Below, piece after piece: positions 18,663 through 27,578 of a stretch of DNA of 64,000 nt (within the stretch, counting starts at the first letter, position 1; each line of letters begins with the position of its first letter). The notes beneath the pieces were generated by a model. The model saw nothing but the letters and a program-made list of their open reading frames with translations, was not told where the DNA came from and made no database searches. A program made the position numbers and the translations under genes. This stretch comes from Citrobacter europaeus (GTDB lineage: Bacteria > Pseudomonadota > Gammaproteobacteria > Enterobacterales > Enterobacteriaceae), in the NCBI GenBank assembly GCA_020099315.1, contig CP083650.1, positions 1,860,001 through 1,924,000 on the forward strand. The letters run 5' to 3'.

Positions 18663-18674
18663 AAATAATCCTTA

Positions 18675-19670
18675 TTAGTTGTAGGTCACATTGAGTTCAA
18701 TGGCTGATTTGACGTTGCCTGCTCTGACGCTATCGGCATCGTCAACGAAGTAGGCCACTTTAAAATCGGGCAGGGGGTAGTCGCCGGAACCGTCGTAGTT
18801 GCTGAGCGGAATCGCGGCGTTAATCGTATGCGGTGTGCCGTCGGCGTTTTGCACCTGGATATAGACGTTTTGCGCGTAACCCTCACCGGTAGCGGTATTC
18901 AGCACGCCGTTGGCGGCGTCGCGGGGGCCATACACGGCGGTAAAATTGTAGGAGATGCCATTGATGGCGCCCGGGCAATTGGTCAATGTTATCGTTGGCG
19001 CTGCGGTAACGTTCAGCGCGCCATTTTGCACCGTATTGCCGTACAAGGTTGGCAGCTTGATTTCTGTTGGCGCATCAATGCCGCAGGAGGTGCTTCGCGG
19101 TTGAACCGACACACCGGAGAGCGCCAGAAAGGAAAGATCTCCGTAGCTGCCGCCGGCGGGATTATGGTAGTTCAGGGTTACGTCCGGCACCTGGGTGATC
19201 CGTCCGGCGGGCACCTTATCGGTCAGGCGCACCAGTTGATACTTGATATGCATATAGCCGTTCAAACCGATATTATTAATCAGCGTAATGGTGTTAGGTG
19301 CCACCAGACCATATTGTGGCGAGAACCAACTGGGCGTCGAGTGATTAAGCTGGTAGGCAATGCCGACGCCTGGATTATTGGTTTTATAGACGGTTGCGCC
19401 ATCCGGGCTTAATGTACCCGTCGGCGTACCGTTGACGGTGATATCCGCATACCCCCAGCCGCTGCTCGCTACGATATCGACTTTGTAAAGTCCATGCTCA
19501 TCAAACCACGTCGCGCCGCCCACTTTTGTTGGGATGGACCACGAACTGAAATCATACCGATAAACGGGCCGTTGGGCCGTGTTGGTGTTAAACGATGAAG
19601 ACCAGGCGTTGATCGATACCAGCCATGTCACCAGGCCGGCGGATAAATTAATAAGAAATCGATTCATCAT
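18675..19670 (-). CDS. Fimbrial tip adhesin, two-domain FimH-like architecture
   Basis: 331 aa, about twice the size of the pilins, as expected for a lectin domain plus a pilin domain. The signal peptide ends near NAWSSS. The N-terminal ~190 residues show no motif I recognise, so the receptor is unknown. The C-terminal part has the pilin Cys pair (CGIDAPTE and LTNCPGA) and ends LNVTYN, the chaperone-bound strand. It follows the usher gene by 13 bp. The position after the usher and the size mark it as the adhesin. Confidence 0.8.
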   Translation of the reverse strand: MMNRFLINLSAGLVTWLVSINAWSSSFNTNTAQRPVYRYDFSSWSIPTKVGGATWFDEHGLYKVDIVASSGWGYADITVNGTPTGTLSPDGATVYKTNNPGVGIAYQLNHSTPSWFSPQYGLVAPNTITLINNIGLNGYMHIKYQLVRLTDKVPAGRITQVPDVTLNYHNPAGGSYGDLSFLALSGVSVQPRSTSCGIDAPTEIKLPTLYGNTVQNGALNVTAAPTITLTNCPGAINGISYNFTAVYGPRDAANGVLNTATGEGYAQNVYIQVQNADGTPHTINAAIPLSNYDGSGDYPLPDFKVAYFVDDADSVRAGNVKSAIELNVTYN

Positions 19671-19683
19671 TAATGGCTCTTTA

Positions 19684-22224
19684 TTATTGGCAGACGGTTT
19701 GCATTTCCACCACGCCGCTCGTGGCTTCGGCGTCTGGAAGTCGATAATGAATCTGGCACTGTTGGTTCGGCCCCTGGCCCCATTTCGCCAGCGCCGTTCC
19801 GCTATCAGCCATCCCCGTCAGATAAACCTGCCCGCCGTCGCCGACGATGCTGCCGGAAGGGTTGTCCGCGTCTGTCACCAGCGCGCCAAACGGCACGGCT
19901 TTGCCATTGTTGCGGGTTAGCGTCATTAGCACCCGTTTACCCACTCGGGTTGCAAAATGCGCGCGCACCATCGCCCCGCGGGTTGGCGTAATGATTCTGC
20001 TGGTCAGCTCAACGTCGGCGTTATCCGGCAGGGTGGCGGTATCCAGCGATACCGTTGATTCGCGGTAAGGCGTGACGTACGGCACCACGGTGTAGCCGCG
20101 AAAATCGGTTCTGACCCCGGTCTGATTACTGATGGTCACGCCGTCAGCGCCGGGGGCTTCCACCAGCGCCGAGGTTTCGCCCAGCGCCTGGCTCAACGTC
20201 ACGCCGTTGGCGTGGGCCACAATGCCGCCTTCAATACCGTAGTTGACACGCTTCTGATCGTGGTCATAGCTGTAGGCGGTATTCACACGGGCGTAAGTGC
20301 CCTGATAATCGAGGCTGGCGTAGCCGCCGCTGCCTTCGCCGTGGTTGGTTTCGCTCTGCTGCACGTTCCAGTTAAGGTTGCGGTCTTCCAGCAGCGAACC
20401 GTTGAGGCCCACGTTATGGCTGGTGTCGCCGCGTTTACTGGCGTTCAGGCTGTAGGTGGCGTAGCTGTTGCTGAGCCAGCGGTCGAGGGGTACGCTGATA
20501 CTTAACGAGAAGATCTGATCCTCATCGTAAACTTTGTCGCTGTCGGTATCGGTAATATTGCGGTTATAGCTGTAGTTCAGGTTATAGGTTACGCCCGCCC
20601 AGCTATTGCTGTAGCCCACGCCGATAGAGCGCATCTTGCGGTCGCTGTTCCAGTAGTCTTCGCTCATGACGGTTAACGACAGCGAGCCAAGCTGCTCGCC
20701 GATATTTTGGTTAAGCTGAAACTCGGCGCGGTTGCGGCGGCGGTCGTCGTTGGTGCGCCACTCATCCTCGCGCCAGGTATCCAGCACCTCTGATAAGGTG
20801 TAGTAGCCGGAGGTGGAGTAGCGATAGCCTGCGATAGAGACATTGGTCCCGGTTTCAAGGATGTTTTTGCTATAGCGTACGCGCCAGGATTGGCCGCCTT
20901 CTTTATCTTTGTCTTTCTGCGTCGACCACGCCTGGGTGCCATCAACAGACACCGCGCCCAGCGTGCCGAAGTTTTTCCCCACGCCGCTGAGTAGCGACTG
21001 ATAGTGCTGCGAGAATTGTCCGCCGCCGTAGACGGTGAAACCCGCAGGCAGGCCGTAAATGGCAGTGGCCTGGGTAAACATCTCTTTATCGATATCGCCG
21101 TCATAGGGGCGATACTGACCGCTGGTCAGGCTGTATTTGAAACGGCCTTCACGCTGCAGTACTGGCAGGGAGGCGAAGGCTATCGTCTGATGCTGCTCGC
21201 TGCCATCGGCCTCCTTAATGGTGACGTCAAGATCGCCACTGCTGCCGGTCGGGTACATGTCGGTGATTTCAAAGGCGCCTGGTGAGACGTAGCTCTGGTA
21301 TATGGTGTAGCCGTTTTGTTTGATGATCACCTGCGCGTTGGTTCGGGCGATGCCGCGCACTACCGGGGCATAGCCGCGCAGGCTGTCCGGTAGCATATCG
21401 TCGTCGGAGGCCAATTGCGCGCCGCGAAACGGCACGCTGTCGAACATATCCGACGGCGCGGTACTGTCGCCGACCGTCAACTGGCTCTTTAGCGCAAGAA
21501 TATTGCGCTGTGCGTAGGTGTAGATCGAATCCCAGCTCTCCTGAGCATTGCCGCCGTTGTCGCTGCGGTTCCAGGTGCTGTAGTTACGAATGCGCCACGG
21601 GCCTACGTTTAGCCCAGGGCGCAGGTTCAGGTAGTAACTATCGGAGTCTGACATGCCGCTATGGCGGCCTTCTGTGTTATCGCCGCTGAAGCTGTAGTTG
21701 AGCAGCAGAGCGTTGATGCCCTCATCCAGCCGTTCCGGCGCGACGTAGCCGCGCGCGTGGTTGCTGACGGCGGCCTGCGGCACCGAGAGCTGCAGCAGCT
21801 GGCGCTCAAAGAGAAACGTCGCGCTGGCCTGGGGAATGGCCGTCAGATCGGCGCAGTTGCCTGCCAGGCGTGGAAACTGGTCAGTACGGACGCCAAATTC
21901 CCTCAGCGTGGCGACGCTCAGACACGGTTGTAGGGTGGTGTTTCCGGCGGTATCTTTTTGCGTGACAAACTCAACGTCATGCACGCCGACGGCGGTTTTG
22001 TTGAGCATGACGTTAACCCGATAGGTGCCGGGCATCTGGCCGACGCCTTCTTCAAAGGCGGTAAGGTCGGTGAGATCTTTCCCCGGCCCATCGATACCCA
22101 GTAGCGCCGGGTTAAAATATTCACGGGCCAGCGCGCTGCTGCACAGCGGTAAGGCGCACTGTAAGGCAATAAAGCAGGCGATCTGACTCAGCGTTATTCT
22201 TTTTCTGTATGCGTCTGCATTCAT
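19684..22224 (-). CDS. Outer membrane fimbrial usher, FimD/PapC type
   Basis: 846 aa, the usual usher length. It forms the outer membrane pore through which subunits are assembled. The signal peptide ends near SSALA. The N-terminal domain starts REYFNPALLGIDG, the plug region is around PVVRGIARTNAQVIIKQNG, and the C-terminus has a closing Cys (MQTVCQ). AAGGA lies eight bases before the ATG. The full frame is intact, so the operon looks functional. Confidence 0.93.
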   Translation of the reverse strand: MNADAYRKRITLSQIACFIALQCALPLCSSALAREYFNPALLGIDGPGKDLTDLTAFEEGVGQMPGTYRVNVMLNKTAVGVHDVEFVTQKDTAGNTTLQPCLSVATLREFGVRTDQFPRLAGNCADLTAIPQASATFLFERQLLQLSVPQAAVSNHARGYVAPERLDEGINALLLNYSFSGDNTEGRHSGMSDSDSYYLNLRPGLNVGPWRIRNYSTWNRSDNGGNAQESWDSIYTYAQRNILALKSQLTVGDSTAPSDMFDSVPFRGAQLASDDDMLPDSLRGYAPVVRGIARTNAQVIIKQNGYTIYQSYVSPGAFEITDMYPTGSSGDLDVTIKEADGSEQHQTIAFASLPVLQREGRFKYSLTSGQYRPYDGDIDKEMFTQATAIYGLPAGFTVYGGGQFSQHYQSLLSGVGKNFGTLGAVSVDGTQAWSTQKDKDKEGGQSWRVRYSKNILETGTNVSIAGYRYSTSGYYTLSEVLDTWREDEWRTNDDRRRNRAEFQLNQNIGEQLGSLSLTVMSEDYWNSDRKMRSIGVGYSNSWAGVTYNLNYSYNRNITDTDSDKVYDEDQIFSLSISVPLDRWLSNSYATYSLNASKRGDTSHNVGLNGSLLEDRNLNWNVQQSETNHGEGSGGYASLDYQGTYARVNTAYSYDHDQKRVNYGIEGGIVAHANGVTLSQALGETSALVEAPGADGVTISNQTGVRTDFRGYTVVPYVTPYRESTVSLDTATLPDNADVELTSRIITPTRGAMVRAHFATRVGKRVLMTLTRNNGKAVPFGALVTDADNPSGSIVGDGGQVYLTGMADSGTALAKWGQGPNQQCQIHYRLPDAEATSGVVEMQTVCQ

Positions 22225-22248
22225 CCCGATATCCTTTTGGTGCTGGTG

Positions 22249-22917
22249 TTAGAGGCGGGCGCGGTGCTCGTCGCCGATAGAGCCAAAGTCGTTAATCAGC
22301 GTCCAGCTCACATCGCCGCTGGCGCCGTCAGGGATGGTAAAACTGGCGTCGCTCATAGGTGCCACGTAAGTGGCGTCCCTCACCGTGCTGGTGCCAACCT
22401 TCAGGGTGCTGAAGTTCATGTAATAGGCGGTGGGGTTGGTGACGGTAAGCCTGCTGCCGCTGCGCTGCCAGCTGAGTTTGCCGGTGAGGTCTTCCGGCTG
22501 CTGGGTGAGCGACTGCGGGCGATAAATTAATTTGATGCGCGTCTTCACCGCAATTTGCAGGGTGTTGGCGTGGTCCTGCTTTTCGGTTGCCGGAATAGAT
22601 TTAATATTCATCCAGTAGAGCGATTCGCGGTCCTCGGCAAGATTACTGCCGGTGCGAATAATACGCAGGGTATTTTCTTGTCCGGCGCCCAGGCGAAATA
22701 GTGGCGGAGTGATCATAAACGGTGATTTATCGGTACTGGTTTCTCCTGCGTCGCTCCATGACTGAATTAAGTAGGATGATTTGTCGGGGTTTTTAACGCT
22801 AATGGATGTTTCTTTATTCTCACCGTTATAAATAATGCGGGTCCCACCGACAATAACGCCTGCTTGTACAGAAACCGAGAGCAGCGATGCGATAACAGTT
22901 AGGATATATTTATTCAT
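22249..22917 (-). CDS. Periplasmic fimbrial chaperone, FimC/PapD type
   Basis: 222 aa with a signal peptide ending SVQA. The N-terminal Ig-like domain shows GGTRIIYNG and the Pro-rich PPLFRLGAGQENTLRII segment with the subunit-binding Arg. KTRIKLIYRP carries the Lys/Arg that anchors the subunit C-terminus. It folds pilins and delivers them to the usher. It lies between the major pilin and the usher. Confidence 0.93.
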   Translation of the reverse strand: MNKYILTVIASLLSVSVQAGVIVGGTRIIYNGENKETSISVKNPDKSSYLIQSWSDAGETSTDKSPFMITPPLFRLGAGQENTLRIIRTGSNLAEDRESLYWMNIKSIPATEKQDHANTLQIAVKTRIKLIYRPQSLTQQPEDLTGKLSWQRSGSRLTVTNPTAYYMNFSTLKVGTSTVRDATYVAPMSDASFTIPDGASGDVSWTLINDFGSIGDEHRARL

Positions 22918-22932
22918 GGATTACACCTCGGG

Positions 22933-22962
22933 AAATAAAGCCGGAGCGATCCGGCTTTATTT
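22933..22962 (-). terminator. Intercistronic hairpin after the major pilin gene
   Basis: A perfect 13-bp stem (AAATAAAGCCGGA / TCCGGCTTTATTT) with a GNRA-type loop lies in the 79-bp gap between pilin and chaperone. It would stop or stabilise part of the transcripts, giving excess pilin mRNA over chaperone and usher mRNA. Confidence 0.75.
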
Positions 22963-22996
22963 ATTGTCAATGGCGGGTAACGCCGTATTCAGGTGA

Positions 22997-23545
22997 TTAG
23001 TTATAGGTCAGCGTAAAGTTAACGGAACCGTTAGCATCCCCGCCGCTTACCGCTGCCTCTGTAGCAATATAACGAGCAAAGAAGTCGAGTTTTGTATCTG
23101 CTGGTGTGTCAGCTGTGCCTTCGATGGTTGTCTCTTTTGAGGCGGTGCCCAGCGGTAATTCAGAGGTGTCTGCGTTCAGTAACTGGATGGCCACGCCTTT
23201 TGCAACGCCCGCGGTACCATAACCGGTCAACTGCAGATAGTCGTTGTTAAGAGTGTCAGGCGTACCGTCGTACTTAACGGATACGGGTTTTCCCAACAGG
23301 TCTGCGGGGCAGCCGCTTAATACTAGCGTGAATTTAGTGGTTGCAGCGGTGTCGCCTGCGCCTGCAAAAGCGGTTTTAGCCACTTCACCCAATTCTACGG
23401 TTTGCGGGCTGGCAACTGTGCTATCAACCTGGCAACCCGCTTCAATAATTTTACCAACAAAATTTACCTTTCCATCCTGAGCCATTGCAGACGAGGTAAT
23501 TCCTATAGTGGTAAATAATGCGATGGTAGCCAATTTTCCTTTCAT
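22997..23545 (-). CDS. Major fimbrial subunit (pilin), first gene of the operon
   Basis: 182 aa type 1-like pilin. The signal peptide ends SSAMA, and the Cys pair lies in EAGCQVDST and LSGCPADLLG. The C-terminus VNFTLTYN is the chaperone-recognised strand. First place in the operon, before an intercistronic hairpin, fits the abundant rod subunit. An AT-rich 556-bp region lies upstream. Confidence 0.9.
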   Translation of the reverse strand: MKGKLATIALFTTIGITSSAMAQDGKVNFVGKIIEAGCQVDSTVASPQTVELGEVAKTAFAGAGDTAATTKFTLVLSGCPADLLGKPVSVKYDGTPDTLNNDYLQLTGYGTAGVAKGVAIQLLNADTSELPLGTASKETTIEGTADTPADTKLDFFARYIATEAAVSGGDANGSVNFTLTYN

Positions 23546-24101
23546 TAAATAATCCCTATCATAGTATATGAGTTGTTTCCCTTAATATATTATTAAGGTT
23601 TTGGTGGTGAGGTGCGAATGAAAATATATTTTATGTGGTGAAATATATTAATTCACAGAGGATTTTTGCTGAATATTAAAGGTGTAACAATGTATAAAAT
23701 CTAAATACACCAGTAATTAAAGCTTAATAAATTGGCGGTGAGGATATTATTGATGGGGGTTTTATATTGGTGAAATAAACTCGGCAGGTTAACTTTATGA
23801 TATTATGTGATAATAAAAGCTGTGGCTGGAAAATAAATTTATTTTTCTCGATTCTGATTCATTATTGGATGTTTGTCTATAAATAAATACTAAAAAATGA
23901 ATTCATAAATTGTAAGTTTGTTTGTTATTTGATGGTTATCATTTTATGGCTCGTTATGGGAGCAAGCACATAACAGACGATGAAGTCTCTTTGGGCTGCG
24001 GTACCTTGCCGGGGTGGTGTGCGGACACATCGGGAAGATTCAGGTTCTCTGTAATTCAGGAGACTCAACTGATACTCTGTTGTTAAAAATCAGGAGAGTA
24101 A
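23546..24101. other. AT-rich intergenic region upstream of the fimbrial operon and pabC
   Basis: No gene is supported here. The first ~400 bp are strongly AT-rich, unlike the flanking housekeeping DNA, as expected for H-NS-silenced fimbrial promoters. A 19-nt palindrome (23580-23598) lies close to the pilin start. I saw no fim-switch-like inverted repeats or nearby recombinase and no paired GATC sites. The last ~150 bp are GC-richer and belong to the pabC leader. Confidence 0.6.
23580..23598. promoter_or_regulatory. Palindrome upstream of the pilin gene
   Basis: CCTTAATA-TAT-TATTAAGG is a perfect 8+3+8 palindrome 35 bp before the pilin start codon. It could be an operator, or it could overlap the promoter -10 on the minus strand. 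No binding protein can be named. Confidence 0.4.
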
Positions 24102-24911
24102 ATGTACTTAATTAACGGAAACCCCTCTGAAATGGTGCTCGCAGGCGATCGCGGTCTGCAATTTGGCGACGGCTGTTTCACTACGGCAAGGATTATCGAT
24201 GGCGCGTTACAATTACATGACGCGCATATTGCCCGTCTACAACAAGCATGTCATCGGTTAGCGATCCCATTTACGCTGTGGCAGACGTTGGCCCAGGAGA
24301 TGGGGCAGATGGCTGGCACTCAGCAGGACGGTGTTCTTAAAGTTCTCATTAGTAGAGGCATTGGTGGCCGTGGCTACAGTAGCTCATCATGCACTTCGCC
24401 AACGCGCATTCTCTCTACCTCAGCATCTCCCTCGCAGTACGATCGTTGGCGGCAAGAGGGGATTACGCTGGCGCTAAGCCCAGTGCGACTGGGGCGTAAT
24501 CCGCTACTTGCCGGACTAAAGCATCTGAATCGACTGGAGCAGGTGTTGATTCGCTCTCATCTTGAGCAGACGGACGCAGATGAAGCGCTGGTCCTTGACA
24601 GTGAGGGATGGGTTACGGAATGCTGTGCGGCTAATTTGTTCTGGCGTAAGGGCGATGTGGTATACACTCCCCGGCTGGATCAGGCAGGCGTGAACGGCAT
24701 TATGCGACAATTCTGTATCCGGATGCTGGCACAATCGCCGTTCAGTATTGTCGAAAAGTATGCCGGGTTGGAAGAGGTTATGCAGGCCGATGAAATTGTC
24801 GTCTGTAACGCGTTAATGCCTGTTATTCCCGTGCGTGCTTGTGGCGACACATTGTTGTCTTCACGTTTGTTATTCGATTTTTTAGCCCCACTTTGTGAGC
24901 ACCCGAATTAG
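24102..24911 (+). CDS. pabC: PabC, aminodeoxychorismate lyase
   Basis: 269 aa, the E. coli length. This PLP enzyme (aminotransferase class IV) forms p-aminobenzoate for folate. The PLP lysine lies in LAGLKHLNRLEQ (about residue 140), and RGIGGRGY and the VTECCAANLFW cofactor region are present. An AGGAGAG site precedes the ATG. mltG begins 2 bp after the stop. Confidence 0.96.
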   Translation: MYLINGNPSEMVLAGDRGLQFGDGCFTTARIIDGALQLHDAHIARLQQACHRLAIPFTLWQTLAQEMGQMAGTQQDGVLKVLISRGIGGRGYSSSSCTSPTRILSTSASPSQYDRWRQEGITLALSPVRLGRNPLLAGLKHLNRLEQVLIRSHLEQTDADEALVLDSEGWVTECCAANLFWRKGDVVYTPRLDQAGVNGIMRQFCIRMLAQSPFSIVEKYAGLEEVMQADEIVVCNALMPVIPVRACGDTLLSSRLLFDFLAPLCEHPN

Positions 24912-24913
24912 TC

Positions 24914-25936
24914 ATGAAAAAACTGTTACTCGTTGTCCTGTTATTGCTGGTTGTGCTGGGCATTGCCGCGGGAGTGGGAATGTGGAAAGTTCGCCATCTG
25001 GCGGACAGTAAATTATTGATTAAAGAAGAGACGATTTTTACGCTGAAAGCGGGTACGGGCCGTCTGGCTCTCGGCGAACAGCTGTATGCGGACAAGGTTC
25101 TCAATCGTCCGCGCGTGTTCCAGTGGCTGTTGCGAGTGGAACCCGAACTGTCGCATTTTAAGGCCGGAACCTACCGTTTTACGCCCGATATGACGGTGCG
25201 GGACATGCTGCAACTGCTGGAAAGCGGTAAAGAGGCGCAGTTTCCGTTACGTCTGGTTGAAGGGATGCGCCTGAGCGATTACCTCAAACAGCTGCGTGAT
25301 GCTCCGTATATCAAACATACGCTGAGCGATGATAGCTACGAGACCGTTGCCGAGGCGCTGAAGCTGGAAAATCCGCAATGGGTGGAAGGCTGGTTCTGGC
25401 CAGATACCTGGATGTATACCGCCAATACAACCGACGTGGCGTTGCTAAAACGTGCGCATCAGAAGATGGTTAAAGCGGTGGATACCGTCTGGGAAGGGCG
25501 CGCTGAAGGCCTGCCTTATCAGGACAAAAATCAGCTGGTAACCATGGCCTCCATTATCGAAAAAGAGACAGCGGTAGCCAGCGAGCGCGATCAGGTGGCT
25601 TCAGTCTTTATTAACCGCTTACGGATTGGCATGCGCTTACAAACCGATCCGACGGTGATTTACGGGATGGGGACACGGTATAATGGCAAATTGTCGCGTG
25701 TGGATTTAGATACCCCAACCGCCTATAACACCTACACCATTACGGGGCTACCGCCTGGCCCGATTGCCATGCCGGGAGAGGCCTCGTTGCAGGCCGCGGC
25801 GCATCCGGCAAAAACGCCGTACCTCTATTTCGTGGCTGACGGTAAAGGTGGCCATACGTTTAATACCAATCTTGCCAGCCATAACCGGTCCGTGCAGGAT
25901 TACCTGAAAGTGCTTAAGGAAAAAAATGGGCAGTAA
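24914..25936 (+). CDS. mltG: MltG, endolytic murein transglycosylase
   Basis: 340 aa with one N-terminal membrane helix (about residues 4-25) and a periplasmic YceG domain. It cuts nascent glycan strands and may act as a terminase. The catalytic Glu lies in MASIIEKETAV (about residue 218), and DPTVIYGMG, LPPGPIAMPG and the C-terminal HTFNTNLASHN motif are conserved. The last 11 bp overlap tmk. Confidence 0.96.
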   Translation: MKKLLLVVLLLLVVLGIAAGVGMWKVRHLADSKLLIKEETIFTLKAGTGRLALGEQLYADKVLNRPRVFQWLLRVEPELSHFKAGTYRFTPDMTVRDMLQLLESGKEAQFPLRLVEGMRLSDYLKQLRDAPYIKHTLSDDSYETVAEALKLENPQWVEGWFWPDTWMYTANTTDVALLKRAHQKMVKAVDTVWEGRAEGLPYQDKNQLVTMASIIEKETAVASERDQVASVFINRLRIGMRLQTDPTVIYGMGTRYNGKLSRVDLDTPTAYNTYTITGLPPGPIAMPGEASLQAAAHPAKTPYLYFVADGKGGHTFNTNLASHNRSVQDYLKVLKEKNGQ

Positions 25937-26567
25937 CTATATCGTCATCGAGGGCCTGGAAGGCGCCGGAAAAACCACCGCGCGTAACGTGGTTGTAGAG
26001 ACACTTGAGCAACTCGGTATTCGTGACATGGTTTTCACCCGTGAACCTGGTGGAACGCAGCTCGCTGAGAAACTAAGAAGTCTGGTGCTGGACATTAAAT
26101 CGGTGGGTGACGAGGTCATCACCGATAAAGCCGAAGTTCTGATGTTTTACGCCGCACGCGTACAACTGGTCGAAACCGTTATTAAACCTGCGCTGGCAAA
26201 AGGCGCATGGGTAATTGGCGACCGCCACGATTTGTCGACTCAGGCGTATCAGGGGGGCGGGCGCGGCATCGACCAAAACATGCTGGCAACCCTGCGCGAT
26301 GCGGTGCTCGGTGATTTTCGCCCGGACCTGACGCTCTATCTGGACGTGACTCCGGAAGTCGGATTGAAGCGCGCGCGCGCGCGCGGCGAGCTGGATCGTA
26401 TTGAGCAGGAATCTTTCGATTTCTTTAATCGCACCCGCGCGCGTTATCTTGAGCTGGCGGCCAAAGATGCCAGCATTCGTACTATCGACGCGACGCAGCC
26501 GCTGGAGTCTGTGATGGCAGATATCCGCAATACCATCACCCAGTGGGTGAAGGAGCAGCGCGCATGA
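25926..26567 (+). CDS. tmk: Tmk, thymidylate kinase
   Basis: 213 aa, the E. coli length. It phosphorylates dTMP to dTDP. It shows the P-loop GLEGAGKTT at residues 9-17, the DR(H/Y) motif in GDRHDLSTQAYQGGG, and the lid segment RARARGELDRIE. It overlaps mltG by 11 bp and holB by 4 bp, indicating translational coupling. Confidence 0.98.
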   Translation: MGSNYIVIEGLEGAGKTTARNVVVETLEQLGIRDMVFTREPGGTQLAEKLRSLVLDIKSVGDEVITDKAEVLMFYAARVQLVETVIKPALAKGAWVIGDRHDLSTQAYQGGGRGIDQNMLATLRDAVLGDFRPDLTLYLDVTPEVGLKRARARGELDRIEQESFDFFNRTRARYLELAAKDASIRTIDATQPLESVMADIRNTITQWVKEQRA

Positions 26568-27568
26568 AATGGTATCCATGGTTACGACCGGATTTTGAAA
26601 AACTGGTAGCCAGCTATCAGGCGGGTCGTGGTCACCATGCGTTACTGATTCAGGCGTTACCCGGCATGGGCGACGATGCGCTGATTTACGCGCTCAGCCG
26701 CTATTTAATGTGCCAGCAGCCGGAAGGACATAAAAGCTGCGGACAGTGCCGGGGCTGTCAGCTGATGCAGGCGGGGACGCATCCTGACTACTACTCGCTG
26801 CTGCCGGAAAAAGGCAAAAGCACGCTGGGGGTTGATGCGGTACGCGAAGTCAGTGAGAAATTGTACGAGCATTCACGCCTGGGCGGGGCGAAAGTGGTGT
26901 GGATCCCGGATGCCGCCCAGCTAACTGACGCCGCCGCTAATGCGTTGCTGAAAACGCTGGAAGAGCCTCCGGCGCAGACCTGGTTTTTCCTCGCCAGTCG
27001 AGAGCCTGCACGTTTATTGGCCACGCTACGTAGCCGCTGTCGGTTACACCACCTTGCGCCACCGGCTGAGTCGTACGCTATTTCCTGGCTTGCCCGAGAA
27101 GTGACCGCGTCTCCAGAAGCGCTGCTTAGCGCATTACGCCTGAGCGCAGGTTCGCCTGGCGCAGCACTTACGCTGTTACAGGCTGAAAGCTGGGCGCATC
27201 GCACAGATTTTTGTGCGGCACTGGGGAACACATTAAACGCAGGCGACTGGTATATCTTGCTCGCGGCGTTAAACCACGATCAGGCTGCCGCCCGTTTACA
27301 CTGGCTGGCAACGTTGTTGACGGATGCGTTGAAACGTCCATATGGGGTTTCCCATTTAACGAATCCTGATGCGCTGGACCTGATATCTTCTATCGCAGAA
27401 CGGTTATCCGTCGCCCAGATACAGGCGATACTCGGTGACGTTTGTCATTGCCGTCAGCAGTTGCTGAACATAACAGGCATAAACCGTGAACTGGTGCTAA
27501 CCGACCTTATCCTGCGTATTGAGCATTACCTGCAACCGGGCACCGTACTGCCTGTTCCCCATCTTTGA
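26564..27568 (+). CDS. holB: HolB, DNA polymerase III delta' subunit
   Basis: 334 aa from the ATG that overlaps the tmk stop (ATGA); a longer in-frame GTG exists but MKWYPWLRP matches the E. coli start and length. Delta' is a clamp-loader subunit of the AAA+ fold without a working P-loop. The Zn-binding cysteines are seen in CGQCRGC plus an upstream Cys, and the SRC-like motif in TLRSRCR. Confidence 0.97.
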   Translation: MKWYPWLRPDFEKLVASYQAGRGHHALLIQALPGMGDDALIYALSRYLMCQQPEGHKSCGQCRGCQLMQAGTHPDYYSLLPEKGKSTLGVDAVREVSEKLYEHSRLGGAKVVWIPDAAQLTDAAANALLKTLEEPPAQTWFFLASREPARLLATLRSRCRLHHLAPPAESYAISWLAREVTASPEALLSALRLSAGSPGAALTLLQAESWAHRTDFCAALGNTLNAGDWYILLAALNHDQAAARLHWLATLLTDALKRPYGVSHLTNPDALDLISSIAERLSVAQIQAILGDVCHCRQQLLNITGINRELVLTDLILRIEHYLQPGTVLPVPHL

Positions 27569-27578
27569 GAGAGACATT

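Noticed and set aside
23546..24101. Possible fim-like phase-variation switch
   Set aside because: No long inverted repeats flanking a promoter, no recombinase gene nearby and no paired GATC sites were seen.
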